Assembly: GCF_905475395.1 (NCBI RefSeq)
Contig: NC_058341.1
Coordinates: 60,023,501 to 60,087,500 of the forward strand
DNA length: 64,000 nucleotides
From: Chrysoperla carnea
Lineage: Eukaryota; Arthropoda; Insecta; Neuroptera; Chrysopidae
Direction: 5' to 3'
The translations under genes and the position numbers were made by a program. Of this stretch, positions 25,137-40,100 are shown in pieces (the first letter of the stretch is position 1; the number at the start of each line of letters is the position of its first letter). A model generated the notes under the pieces. The model saw nothing but the letters and a program-made list of their open reading frames with translations, did not search any database and was not told the DNA's origin.

Positions 25137-28100
25137 GTATTCTACTTTTTTCCAAATTCAGTGGGCAGCGTAATTTTTTCGTAGAAAATAGTGGTTTTGG
25201 AGTGCCAATAATAATAATAATGAAGGCCTCAAAGTCAGTGATTATACAGAACGAGCCAAAAATTATGAGCAGATGCAAACTGTTAGTATTAGCGTGTATA
25301 AAAAAGTCAGTTTAGTCAGAAAGTTTGATCTTTGAAATTACGCGCGTGATTACGCTTATAAGTTGGCAATAACAACTACTCGTGTTGAAAATTCTTGAAA
25401 ATAGGAAAACTATTGGATCTCATATTTTAAACTATTTTTAGAACTTTTTTACCTTTGACATTTTTTCTTAATCCTTAGCATTTTCAAAAAATTCGTTATT
25501 TAATATTGACAAAATTAACGACTATTGTGTAGTTTTTATGTAAAATTTTGTCATTAACAAGTTTGACGATTGTCAAGTAGTTTTGATCAAATATTAGAAA
25601 ACCAATTGATTTTATATTTTTGATTGTTTTTAAAACTTCTAAAAGATAAAGAACTAAATTAGAAGCTAAAACATCGATTTTTTAAAATATTTTTTAAACG
25701 CCTATATCTCCAAAACGGCGAGAAAAAAGAAAAAAAGGGCCAAGATACAAAAAATGTTTAAAATAGTCAAAAATATAAAGTCTGTTGGTTTTCTAATCAA
25801 ATATTTGATCAAAATCTAGATTTCCCGCTCGGAAATAACAATCTTAACTGAAATACTTGCTATCATCTCAATGTCTCATCGCCCAAATTTTTGGGAGCGA
25901 CAAAAAATCTTCATTGGTACTCGAAAACCTTTCTATGAAAAAATTACTGTACGCCAACCTCTTAGTTTTCTGAAAAATATTATAAAATTTGTGTGTGTTT
26001 GTTTTGGACTTGTAGTGGTACAACTGTTAGTGGTGGTGCTCAGGTATCATCTAGTAGTAACGTAGGTGTAGGTGGACGATTTAGTACAGTGATACCAACA
26101 TCATTACATTTAAATAAAGTTAGTAACATAGCGAATATCAATCAAATAACTGTTAGTCAAGCGACTGCAGCACAAATACAAATAGCAACTGGAACAACTG
26201 GTACTGGCCCAAGTGGAGGTGGTGTTACAAATCATAGTGTATCAAATACTACACCACCATCTACTGTTACATTAGGACAGCATCAAGTTGTAGCACCTGG
26301 GTCAAGTGTTGCTATTGCTACACAACTAGTCACAACATCAGCAACACCGCAACAATCCAATCCAACACAACAGCATCAAATTGTATATTCACCAAGAGTA
26401 CAACAAACTGGTCGTCTTGTCCAGACCACTCAACAAAGTGCTGGTAGATATTTTGTTTTGTTTTTTTCTTCTTCATATTTATATACCTCTTATATACTAG
26501 GCGGGCCTTTTTAATAATCTATACACCTAAATTACTCGTTAATAAATCAAAAAATTACTTCTCTCAACATCAACATCAAACTCTGCAACTTTTGATAAAA
26601 TTGATCTAGGATTTTGGGGCAAAAATCGAAATTTATTTCGAAATATCCTAGAGTTCTAATTTATTATATTTGATAATATTTATAATAAAACAAACTTAAT
26701 AACATCGCAAGTATTTTCTTAAATGACGCACTTTGTTCTATCTTATTACAAAAATACTCTCCTATTATACTCTTTTTTTTCTTACAAAGGAAAAAAATGA
26801 GTACTTTAGTACAAAAGACGGTATGAGGTCGAACTTCACTAATCTGATAACCAGATGAGACATATTTTTTATGCAATTTTATTGATTTATAAACAAGCCT
26901 ATCATAGTTTTTCTATCGAAAAGTGTTTATGACTATTTTTAATTAAATTAATTTTAATCATTTTTTTTTCTATGAAATCTGCCTTGTCTTATCAATTTCG
27001 ATTGGTTAACAGATCAGTATAGATCTGTTTATACCATATGAACAGGTAAGCCAATACAGGTAATTACACCGATCTGTTAATCATTCGAAATTGGTATCAG
27101 AAGAAAGATAATTAAATTACGAAAATGAAGGTACCTTTCATGGAAAAAATTGATTAAAATTAATTTAATTAAAAATAGCCATAAATACTTTTCGATAAAA
27201 AAAAAACTATGATAGGCTTGTTTATAAATCAATAAAATTTCTTTAAAAGTGTGTTTCATCTGGTTATCACATGGATGAAGATGAACCTTGTACCATCTTT
27301 CAGACCAATTAAATTTTTCAAGAATATAAAAAAAAAACTATTCAAGTTTTCAAAGATTGTAAGGTAGCAACTCTGACACCAAAAATGTATCAAAAGAAGT
27401 CTTAAAACCAATTTAAGAGATTCGTTTAGACTGTCTTTTAAAATTTTATAATTTGTTGAATTGTGAATTGAAATGAATGATTTGGTTTTTGAAGTTATAT
27501 AAGTTTTGGCAAGATAACATTCAAAATTCATCAAAACACGCATTCCAGATATTTGCATCGTTTTATAATAAATCAAACATATAAATTTTAAATTTAATTA
27601 TGTAATGATTAAAAAGTTTTATAAATTTCAAGTAAATAGTATCTATTTGAAGTACTGATGTTTTATTATACACGTACCTAGTACTACCCACCTCTGATTT
27701 GGTACAAATTTTGTTTTTAAGAAATAATTGTAGTATGTCACACAATATAGTCCAATAGACCGACAAATTTTTGCTGATGAATTTATCTAGAATAGAAATT
27801 TTTAATTAAAATAAAATTTAAGTAAAACCTGCATAAATAACATACAGTCCCAGGATAAAAATATACCCAGAAAAAATACCATATACTTATATAATTTTCT
27901 ATTTATTTTCTAGGTTCGAAATTAACAAACTCAAATAGCGCATCAGCTGAAACAATGCAATCATTAGCACAGTTTCAAACCACAGCTGTTGCATATACAA
28001 CAGGTGGACCATCCGGACCTGGGAGGCCACCATCAGTACCTGTTAGTACACAGCCACAATTATATTCCACGGGCAAAGATCCAGTTATACGACATAAAGT

Positions 28101-31100
28101 AATTTTGTTTTAAATTTTATTTTTTAAAATCATAAATACTGGAAGATATTTTATATTTTTTATATTACGGCTTTATCTCTTCACTTAATTCAGCAATGTA
28201 AAAAATCTTAATAATTGTTTTTGAATTTTAGTTTTTTATGGTAATTAAGAACCTACAATTATTGATAGCAAACGCATCTTTATTTATAAAGAAGGAGCAT
28301 TATCGCGTAAAAAATCTACTAAAAAATAAAGTTAAAATTCTACTAAAGGCCAATTAATCTTTTACGTAAATATAAATTTACATTGAAATTGAAGCTACAC
28401 TGGAATCTCGATAATTCGAACGTTATTTCGAGTTAATGAGTTTTCGACTTAACAAGTAGTTCGAGATACAGATGATTTAATTGCTAAAATTTCTACTTAG
28501 AAAGGCGCAATTATATTTTACCAACTAAGACTTACGGAGTTTACTTTTTAAAATTCCAAACAGTATAAATATGTACATCAAAACCTCACAGGGAAATAAC
28601 ATTTTGTACGAATTACAAAGTCTACATAATTCGAGGAGGGACCAGAGGGACCAAAAATACTTACTACATGACACTTTTAAGCCAAAGAAGCATTTCAAAT
28701 AATTTCGGGGTACATATTCCCACTGCTGGAGCCTTCTATCTCTTATGATGAGATTAAGTTGGCTGAATGTTTCTCGGGGCCCTATAAACACGTTTCAAAT
28801 AGTTTCATTAATATAAGTTCTTTCCCAGTTTTTCCATTATCGACACTTCCGGCATATTCATTGTATTATAAGTAAATTCGAATAAAATATAATTATAAAT
28901 TCTAAACATTGGCCTATTTTTGGTCCGAATTTTAGGAGCCCTTTTTTAATATAAACCTTTAAAAGTTTTTTAAAAGATTTTTTTTTTTGTTCTTTTATTA
29001 CTGTTATTTTGTGTTAAAGTTTTTTTGCACCTTTTATTCAAAAATAATGTTTTTTCTAAAAAGTTTCTATTCAAGTCGAAATATTTTTAAATTAAAAAAT
29101 CATCCAATTATAAAATATTATATATTTTCCATGTGTATAAACACTGCGGGTACACATGTTGTGTTGTAAAATAATTAAGAGTGCATTGAATTTTGGTTTA
29201 AAAAAAATAATAATGTTATTATTAGATATCGCGTGAAAGATAATAATTCCGATAAAAAAATACTCCAGCATTGTATGATAAAATAAATAAGTTTTGTTTA
29301 TTGTTGATTTATTAATATAAAAATATTATGTTATGGTTAAAGGTTCAAATGGCTTCTATTACACAACAACAAACAGTTAGTGGGACAGGCCCACAAATTA
29401 GTACAACATCGAGACGTTTAAAGGTAGAAGATGCGTTATCATATTTGGATAAAGTTAAATATAAATTTGGTGATCAACCACAAGTGTACAATGATTTTTT
29501 GGATATTATGAAAGAATTTAAATCAGAAAGGTATGTACTTGAATTATTATTTTGTTAGGAATAAATATGCATTATTTTTTGGAATCTCTTTAATTTTAAT
29601 AATTGTAAAATTATATTATTTAATAAGCAGATCCACGTGGAATAGCAAGTCATTTAATACTTGCTAAAAATTTGTAAATTAATTCTACGTTAGTTAATGA
29701 TTAATCAAAAAATTAAAGAAACAGTAGGTTTCCTGGAATTTTAATGAAATAATTAGTTTATAAAATTTGAATTTGTACATGTAAGAAAATGGGGATCAAT
29801 CCTTTTTTTTGGTTATGAATTCAATATGAACAATTGTAAAAAGACTTTCTTCTTAACCCCCGAACCAAAAAAAAGGGATGTTATAAGTTTAACCGCTTTG
29901 TCTGTGTGTGGCATTGTAGCGCCTAAACGGATGAACCCATTTTGATTTTTTTGTTTCGTTTGAAAAGTAATATAACGGGGAGTGTTCTTAGCTACGTTTC
30001 AAGTGCGAGTTTATTGTTCCGTACCTGGAACGACTAAAAAATAGGCATTGATCTTCAAAATCAGTTCAGTTTGGAGATGGTTCTAAAGAAAAAGGTAATT
30101 TAATGGAGAGAGTTTTTAGGATGTTTCAAGTGTGAGTTTATTATTCCGTACCCGAAAAATTTCTTGGGGGTTTTTTAAATTTTGTAAATTTCATTTGTTG
30201 TTCACTATGATTGAAAAAATAATCAGCTTTCGATTAAAACAATAAAAAAAAGAGGATAAATTTTTTTTATGAAAAGGATCTCATCGATCACATGGTACTT
30301 CGATAATCGGCAACATTGCAAATGATTATTCAAAATAATTTATAATATATTTTTCTTAAACAAATGATAAGAAATAAAAGTAATTTTTTAAATTCTTGGT
30401 ACTTGGATTTCCTTAAAATTTAAAAACTAGCTATTCATGTATGTGCCCATATTAACCACACTAGTATTTCCAGTTCAAAAAACATCAAAATAAAAAATAT
30501 TAGATTTTCAAAAAATTGTTTAGATAGAAAGAAGTGTATATTTTATTTTCTACAAAAAGTCTTACGCATCCACTCTCAGAGGGACAATCGACCTACTTGG
30601 AAAGGCAAAGAAATTTTGACAATCTGAAAATGTCACAAAATAATCTGGGAATATAAGCCTCGTCATAAGAGATTGTAATCTCTAGATCTGATTATCAATT
30701 TTGACTACACAAGCTTGGTTTTTTGGTTTCTTACCAGGGTATACAACTTCCGTCAAGGGTTTTTTTGCTACAATCATGGAATGATCAGGGAATTTCATAC
30801 TTGCGTATGACAGAACAACATATTACTGGAAATCACTACATCAACTAAAAACTGGAAATGCCAGAGAATTCAAATTCTACTGGAAAAGTCAGAGAATTTT
30901 ATTAGTTTCGTATAAAAAAGTGGCGCATGATGTGTTTGTAATATATTTAATATTACGATTTTCTCTGTTCGTTATTTGTAAAATTTGTGTTCCACTTTCT
31001 TTCAAAGCAATTTAAAAGTTATAATTTGATCACGGAATTTTTGAATAATTCAACTGGAAAAGCCTGGGGATTTTGTTTTAAAAAACAGTGGTCTTCAAAT

Positions 31101-34100
31101 TTTGCCATATGTATTCAATAGATAAGACATAATAAAAAAATTAAAAATAAAGTTTTCAGTCCCGAAGCAGAAAAGTAGAAAATGAGGCACCTGGTTCTGT
31201 CATAATCTTACTATATCATGACTATAACTAAATATTTATTAAAATTAAAAAACTAAAGATACGCAGCTGTTTGTGGTTTTACCTGTTTCCTGTTTGATAA
31301 TTTCAGGTTGCATAACCAGGAATAAAATTCTTATTTTAAAATTGTTTTTATTTGTTACAGTATCGACACACCCGGTGTAATAACACGAGTGTCAACACTA
31401 TTTAATGGACACCCAGAATTAATTGAAGGATTTAATACATTCCTTCCACCTGGATATAAAATTGAAGTGAAACCAAGTAAACAAGGGAATGCATATCAGG
31501 TAATTAAATTTTATTTCTTATTTTTATTTTTAATTTGCACTAGTTTCCAACTTGTATTTAACTGATTTGATAGTTGTACAAGTAACCAATGGTGCAAAGA
31601 GCATGGATTCAATAAAAAGTGAGATAAAATTGTATTGATAAATTTTGTTTCGTACCATTTTGAAACATGATTAGAAATACGAATTATTATTTCATTCAAA
31701 AAGTTTAAAACATTGAAGGAGAGTGATTTATTTACGGAACAATAAAATATTAATTCGAAACAGAATTCAATCATCCTAAACAATCAAATAAAATAAGACA
31801 CGTCTAAGAATTTAAAATACATGTACAGTGCAATTTAAATTATTTGAAATAACAAGTCATATTCTAAGTGAAAATTTTACTGTAAATCGGCGATCTTTAT
31901 GAAGAGTGTAAACCGTGGATTATTCCTAGTAATCCAATCACGAATAGCAATTTCTGTAAAATTCTTACGAAGAGTAAAACTATTCATAGATTTCTCATGA
32001 CGACTAACACAACCTGTCGATTTCTTACGAATACTGGTATAACTTTATAAGTAATTGTTTAACTTCTGAAGTAGTAAATTTTTAACACGAACCTTTTTCA
32101 TCTTACAGTGTTGAAATTTGAATAAATATTTTATGTGCTACTTAGGCAAAATAGCTGATAACTTAGGCTAAATTACAACCAAAGATAACCAAAGGGCTCG
32201 AGATTTGGCCTAATGTATGTCAAGAAGTTTTTGAAAAAAATCTTCAAACTATTTTACATAAACTTTTTCCTAAATACATTAGATTTTCATATTAGCGGCA
32301 CCTAGTTCATGAATGGCGAAGCAATGGCACACGGCACATTATTTTGGGCACGCCACTGATCACAAATTTTCTATGAAGTTTTATATTACGAACGAACGCG
32401 AGTGATCCAACGAACGCGTGCTCGTTTGTTATTGTTGTTACATTGTGGACTTCAATTGCCATTTTGAAATAAATCACAAATCCGTTAGTCATAAAAACAA
32501 GTCAAAGCAAAAGAAATTAATTGCAAGTTCAATGAAAGAGAATAAACAATCAACGTCTATGATTACAAAAATTGCTTTACGAGAGCGGCAGATTACGCGA
32601 CTGAAAATGTCATTGCTCGTCATAATAAAGTAAACCTTTTCAAAAGGATGAGTTTTAACTTCTAGCATTTCCCAACTAAGAGAGTCAGGCGGTTAAATAA
32701 CTGCAGAGAATTTAACGGGTTAATTTCCAATAAAACTCTTATAATTTTGTCCTATCTGTTCGTTTTAATTTTTAAAATTTTTACAGCTTCCCCTTAAGTG
32801 AATATTGCACTAGATGGAATGTAATCCCCAAAAGAAGTTACAAATTCACAACATGTATTGTGCAAATGGCAAGACATTGAATTCTGAAGATAAAATCTCT
32901 TAAAAAATCTCACCTAATATTGGCTTAAATGGGAAAAATAAAGAAAATTTGATCTATTTTACAAATTTTCAGTTAAATATCTTTGTTTTCTTTTAAAAAA
33001 CGTAATATTTTTAAAGCTGTTGCTAAATATACTAATTTTATATATTTTATATTCTAGGTGTCTGTTAGTATTCCATCACCTACGCAAAGTACAGCTACTG
33101 TTGTGCATACCCAACAAGGTATTGCAAAGAGTGGTTTAGCATCACCACCGATGAACACCACACAAATACAAAACAGTAGTAGCCATCCAACCGGCGGTGG
33201 TAACACCAAACAAGGTGGTCAGCTAATGCAAATCGTACCAAGTTCAACAATCATACACACAACAATACCATCAAATTTGACGTCAGTGTCAGGCGGAGGT
33301 GCTGGTAATCCATCATCTACACATTCACAAGGTGGTGCTATAGCCGCGGCAGCTGTAACAACTCCATTACCTCAACAAATACATCAATCGGTTTCAGCTG
33401 GTGCAACTTTACCACAAACCAGCCCTGTACATTTATCGACATCAACACCAGTGAATATGCATCATGCAGCATCATATCAATCGAATGTGAATTCGACAGC
33501 ATCGTCCAATGTACCAAGCAATGTATCACATAGCAATAATAATGTGCATCATATTACACAGGTATGGATTTCATCTTAAGGGTTTATTGTATGTTTTTGG
33601 TTGTATGTATTAGTAGATTTTTAATCTTTGGGATAATTTTAAGAAAATGTTGAGAATTGGTGTACAGTTTGAACTTCGTTAACCTCTTAAGAATTAATTT
33701 GAATCCAATAAATGAGAATGTAGCATTATAAACGGTTTTCAGAGAGTATATTCCAGATTTATTGATCAACAAATTAGAGAATCAATGTTAAATAAGTCAA
33801 TAAAATATTTACTATAAAACTATACATACATGTGGCTATAGGTTTGGGATGTATGATGTTTGTTTAATGTCATTTATGAATGGGGATGTTGTGATGCATA
33901 TTATAATTTATAACATTACAAGCAGATTATTTTCGAAACACACACTTTCACATCCTGAAGTGAGGAACTTATTGTACCAGTAGCGTGAAATTATTGTGTT
34001 TATCAAAATAATTCCTTTAACAAGTAAATAAATCATAGTAAACGTTTTAACTTTATATCAAAATTTTCTATTTTCTCAGAAATAAATGTACGATGTACGT

Positions 34101-37100
34101 AGACTATTGTACATCGTACGTTGGCAGGAAATTATCGTTTATATACGATAATTATCGTACGGTTCCGAACCCTGCACAGACTGCGGAATACCTCACTATT
34201 TATTTTTATTTCTTTATTAAGCAATATATAGTTAATATAGTAAATAATATGTAACATTGATTCCGTATTAGCAATTATTTATAACACAATATGTAAGATA
34301 CGCTTTTTACTAGTTTTTGTAAGTAATATTAATCCCAACAATACTTTTTATAAAAAAACATCTACTGCTCAAATCATTCTTAACATAAGCGCAAGTCACT
34401 GATAAGACAAAGGTTTTTGAACCTTTTATTAAGGTTTTGAACCCCTTTAGTGATAATTGATTGGTATAAACTTATTTAGTTAGCTTTTTGAAATTTTGAA
34501 CAAGTATTTTTTTAAAAAAAAGTTCGAAGTTTTATTGGAGCAGTAAATATTAGGTTGTTTTGAAAATTTTGTCCGTTTCTATGAGTCTACTTTAAAATGA
34601 AATATCTCAGTGAATACTTATTTAATCGAAATAAGCGCCATTTGAATCATTGTATTTATGCTTACTTAACACACGTCGTATAATTCCTTCGGCATAAAAA
34701 TTAGGTGCTCCTGATTCGATGAAGTCAACGAAGGTCGTTTTTGCCTGATCTTGATTGGCGAAGGTTCTACTGGTGAGAAAGTTATGCTTAAAAGATGGTA
34801 ATCGGTTGGCTAGAGGTCTGGAAAAATAATGGTAGAGACTTCGACACTGAATTTGTTTAATTTTCGGATGGTGATTTGTGAAACGGTTGTTATCGTGAAA
34901 TAGTATCGGACCTCTTCGTTTGACCAGTTCTGGCTGCTGCTAACTCAATTTTGGGTACATTACGTCGGTTTCCTCACAATAGGACTTATAAAATAAGTAA
35001 ACGGTAAAAGCAACGGCACAGGTTTCCTTGTACTATTAATTACTTAAATAATTAATAGCTAACGGAAAGATGTGTCCGTTACAGACTCTGTTATGATGGT
35101 TTGGCTCGGTTAGTGAAAATTCTAGTGTACCCACTTTTCGAGCTTTTTTTACTTTTCCAAAAATGAACAGCATCAAGTAAAAAATTCTCCATCGAAACAG
35201 TATATACCACGACACAATGGAATAAATATTTATTTAGATATGGAGCTTCAAAAACACATGACATTAAAATGAACAAAACTTTTGAAACAACATCATCATT
35301 ATCAAAATTCGCGAATATGAATCTTTGTTTTAGAGCTATAAAATTCGTTTGATACTTAAACTTGGTCAAACAGAAATAAAGTAAAAAATTAAAATGTTCA
35401 TTTCTATAAACAAATTTGAATTTATAAAATACTCCAATTATTATAGATTTTTTGTAAATTTAACTTCTTATAATTGCTATAAATAATAAAAAAAAAAAAA
35501 AAAAATTCGCTAAAAAAGTAATAAATACGAATCTTACATTTACGGTAGATATCTGTAGATATGGATCATCACACTAATAAAAACACAACCCGTCAACAAA
35601 ACTTTAGAATTACTTCAGTAAAATGTGACTCAAATATAATGATTTTAAGTATAATTAATTTTGGACCTTTGTTGATGTAAAAAATAAACTCTCTCTTTCT
35701 CGAGATATTTGATCAAACTTCCAAGATGCTATTCTCCTATTTATTTCAATCCATAATATGCGCCCTTCTTTTCCTGAATCGCTAATTGTTTGGTCAAAAA
35801 TAAAGTATATTGCATGGACCTATATTTGTTTACATCTTTTGAATTAGGTTATGTTAATTTGGTGGCAAATCGTTATTTAAATTTTGTTTTATTTTCGTTT
35901 ACTCGAATGCATTATTTTGAACTTATAAAGTTAGAAGTTAAACCAAACAATTTGTTTACGTATAACATTTTTACAATAAATTTTACTTTTTATCAAATTG
36001 TAACAGTTGAAGAAAGAACTTTCCCCTATTAGAATTTAAAAAAGAAGGGATAAAAAAATGACGATGGTGTGTTTAAATTTTCAGACCCAAGCTGTATGTC
36101 AAGTATTATCACAAGTGGATCAAACTAGTCATACAAATCCACAAAATCAACGTGTTGAATTCAATCATGCAATCAATTATGTGAATAAAATAAAAAATCG
36201 TTTTCAAAGTCAACCAGATCGGTATAAAAAATTTTTAGAAATATTACACACGTATCAAAAAGAGCAACGTATCATGAAAGAATCGAATAACACAACCTCA
36301 TCGTTAATTAATTCAACTGGTGGAACAAACAATAATATATCGAATATTACATCTGGGGCTGGTATCCAGACATCGTTAAATAATAACGATTCAATGTTAA
36401 ATGTTTGTGGTGGTGGGGTTAATGTTACAACGTCATCGTCACAGCAATCTGGTGGAATGATTGGTGGTAAACATTTAACAGAGGCTGAAGTCTATAGTCA
36501 AGTTGCTAAATTATTTGAGAATCAAGAGGATTTATTAGCGGAATTTGGACAATTTTTACCGGATGCAACTAGTAGTTTGGTATGTTTAGTTGATTTTACT
36601 GTTATTGTATTTAGATGTATTGTCTCTCTTGAAATTACTGAAAAATGTAAATATTCAAAAATTTTTAACTCGCTTTATAATAATATGAACTTTTTTACAG
36701 CAAGATATTATTACATCCTTATCTTAAATTCTTATTTTTCACTTATTTATCATGCTCATTTGAAAACGCAGCACTGAAGAAAGCAGCTTAGAATTTAGGG
36801 TGTAAAGCGGCTTTTAATACCGATATTTAATTTGTTTGATGTTTATTTTTATTATTTGCTCTTTAAAATTTTTGTTGCGATATTGAGAAATATTTTGGAA
36901 CCGAAATTTGCGAGAGAACCGTGGTATAATGTGTTGAAAAATTTGTTTTACATTTTTCGAATCGGATATAATTTTCTCGGCTTTGACGTGTTTACTGAAT
37001 TAATTTCATGATTTCATCATAAAACGAAAAGTCATGATTTTAGAAAATATTAATTTTCTACATTTTAGAAGGGTATGCCAGTCGAAAGTATGAAAGTGGA

Positions 37101-40100
37101 TATTGTCAATCCCTCAAAAAATATTGGGATAAGATCTGCGAATGATCAAACAAAATTGAGAACATGAAAATTGGTACAGACATTTTTCGCTTTATTATTT
37201 ATCTACTTGGTTCAATCGCAAATTTCTCATCATTTTAGTTAAAACTGGAATAATTTTCAGTCCGCTTCAAGCCGAAGCAATACCAGGAGGCATCCAAATT
37301 CGTTACCATCTTATGGTCTATTATGCACTATTTTGAACTTTACAAATAAATTTTAATAATTCGTAAAGCCAAGCAATAGTGCAAAATAAATTTAAACAAT
37401 TTAAAGTGAAATAATTTTTTATTCGATAAATTTTATTTTTCATCAAATTGTTACATTAAAAAAACTGATTAAACTATTTTCACTGTAATTTAAATAAAAT
37501 TATTGGAAATATTTTAAAAAAAATTTAATTAATCAATTTTTCTTTACAGTCAAACAAAACATTATCAACAAACGATACACATATTGTAAAAAAGCCATTA
37601 ATAAAACCATCGTACAACAATTCAATGCGTGAACGTGAACGAGAACGTGAAAATCGTGAACGTGAGCATCGAGATCGAGAACATCGTGAACGTGGTAGTG
37701 ATCACCGTAGCGATACACTTGATCATCGCGATCGTGACCATCGAGATCGAGAACGTGATCGAGATCGTGGTGATCACAGAGTTGATCGTGGCGGAGGTAG
37801 TGATCGTGATCGTAGTAGTAATAGTTTAACATCCACACAAAAATATGGACATACAAGTGGACAAATCAAACGTTCACCACCATATATATCATCCTCATCT
37901 CAAGGTGGTGCTACCGGGGGCGGTATGTCATCACATCGTGATGGACCTCCATTAAAGAAACATAAAATTCCATGCTTACGTGATGTTAGTTTAGCTGAAG
38001 CTGGTAAATATGGAACATTACACGATTATGCGTTCTTCGATAAAGTGCGTAAAGCGTTACGTTCGCAAGAAGTGTATGATAATTTTTTACGTTGCCTAGT
38101 TTTATATAACGAAGAAGTGATATCACGTAGTGAGTTAGTACAATTATCCGGTCCATTTTTGGGTAAATTCCCTGAACTATTTAAATGGTTTAAAGATTTT
38201 ATTGGTCATAGCGATAGTGGTGGCGTTGAGCCAATACCAAACAATGTGGCACGCCAAGAGCGACCTCAAGGCGATAACGCATTAGAAGTTGACTTAACCA
38301 CATGTAAACGTTTAGGTGCAAGTTATTGTGCGCTACCGAAACCACATACGGATACATACAGTACTACATTATCATCTTCAGCCGTTCTACCAGGTGCAGG
38401 GGGAGTACATCATAATCTAAGTAGTTTACAAGGTTCACGAAGATGTTCTGGTCGGACACAACTATGTCGTGAAGTATTAAATGATACCTGGGTATCATTC
38501 CCTACATGGTCTGAGGATAGTACATTTGTTACGAATCGTAAAACACAATTTGAAGAGTATATTTATCGTTGCGAAGATGAAAGATTTGAATTGGATGTTG
38601 TTATTGAAACAAATGCATCAACAATACGTGTATTAGAAGGTGTATGGCGTCGTATTCAAAGATTTAGTGCTGATGAGTTAGCACGATTCCGTTTAGATGA
38701 TACATTAGGTGGTACCAGTGCTGTGCTACATCAGCGTGCGCTACGACGAATTTATGGTGATAAAGCAGCTGATATTGTTGATGGATTGAAACGAAATCCT
38801 GGTGTTGCTGTACAAGTAGTTTTAAGGCGGTTACGTGCAAAAGAAGAAGAATGGAGAGAGGCGCAAAAGGTTTGTGAATAATTCTATTAAAGTTTTGGAC
38901 ATGTTTTTTCAAACAAAATTTTATTTTTCCAGAGTTTTAATAAAATATGGCGTGAACAAAATGAAAAGTTTTATTTAAAATCGTTAGATCATCAAGGTAT
39001 TAATTTTAAGCAGAATGATGTAAAATCGTTGCGCTCAAAGAGTTTATTTAATGAGATTGAAACTCTGTACGATGAAGTAAGTTTAAAAATATTATACAAT
39101 TCTATCTTTATTGAGAACTGACAATAAATGTGTAGTTTGGGAATATAGCAAATTTTAAGCTGCAATCTTCATTTTAGCATCCTGCAGTATTTTTACCTTA
39201 AATTATGTATACTCATTCGATTTTAACGCTAAGATGTCAGCGCCACGAGTAAATATAAAATGTAAACCATACCTGCTAAACTCTTGCTGATTTTTTCATT
39301 GAATGAAAAGGCAAAAGATACCTACTTCATTTTAATGTGCTGTGTCATATTTCCTCCGTTAGTCTTTTATAATTGCGATAATCTTTCTACTTTTTTACAT
39401 TACTCGTAGTTTTGTTAGTACATACATTTTTGCATACAAATTTAGGACCTTAAATTTTATACTTTTTTGTTTTTGATTTACTTTTTGAGCTTTTAATTTT
39501 TAGATGGTTTTAGGTTAAGTTTTCATTCACATTTTTAATTTTAAATTTTATAGTTGTGTGTGAAATTTTTATTTCCTGACTACAATTTGGAAATTTATGA
39601 AAACTTTTAACATTCTAAGTGATATAGCTATAACATTATATGTGAATTACATGTACTGTTATAGTTATAATACAATGGTTCAAATTTTGTGTTTAATTTG
39701 ACTTAGTTTGTGCATTGTCACGTTACAACAATACTTAAGCGATATAATGACTAAAATTAAAATAAAAACAAGTGAAAAGAAACAATTGACTGAGTTAATT
39801 GTTGAAATACCATGCATAGTCAGTGTTGATTTCTTTATCACATAACACATACAAAAATGTATAGACAGTGTTGATGCGCAATTGTTTGTTTTTTGACGTC
39901 ACGTAAATAACAAAAGATATTCACTTTTAAATAGGCAACACACAATTCCTATATTAATACACTAGCTGGGAACTACCCGCTTTGCTGGGCAACATCCCCA
40001 CTTGCACCCCTCCCTCCACATTTCCTTGCGTTGGATAACAGTTTTGTAATGTACACGTCATGCTCTTTTATTTGATACCCCACTTAGGTATATTTGTAAA

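Larger units (their letters stand above)
33562..36084 (+). other. SIN3 intron 6
   Basis: Contains the mariner remnant (34550-35170), an A run at 35489-35504 and a decayed snoRNA-like copy at 35908-36008 close to the 3' splice site. Confidence 0.8.

Noticed and set aside
28525..28791. 88-codon minus ORF in SIN3 intron 3
   Set aside because: No similarity recognised; antisense within an intron. It may be transposon debris but I cannot support that.
32418..32633. 71-codon ORF with basic residues in SIN3 intron 5
   Set aside because: Vague resemblance to transposase tails but no diagnostic motif.
37533..37856. Minus-strand His/Asp-rich ORF
   Set aside because: It is the reverse-strand shadow of the Arg-Glu/Asp repeat tract of SIN3 exon 8.
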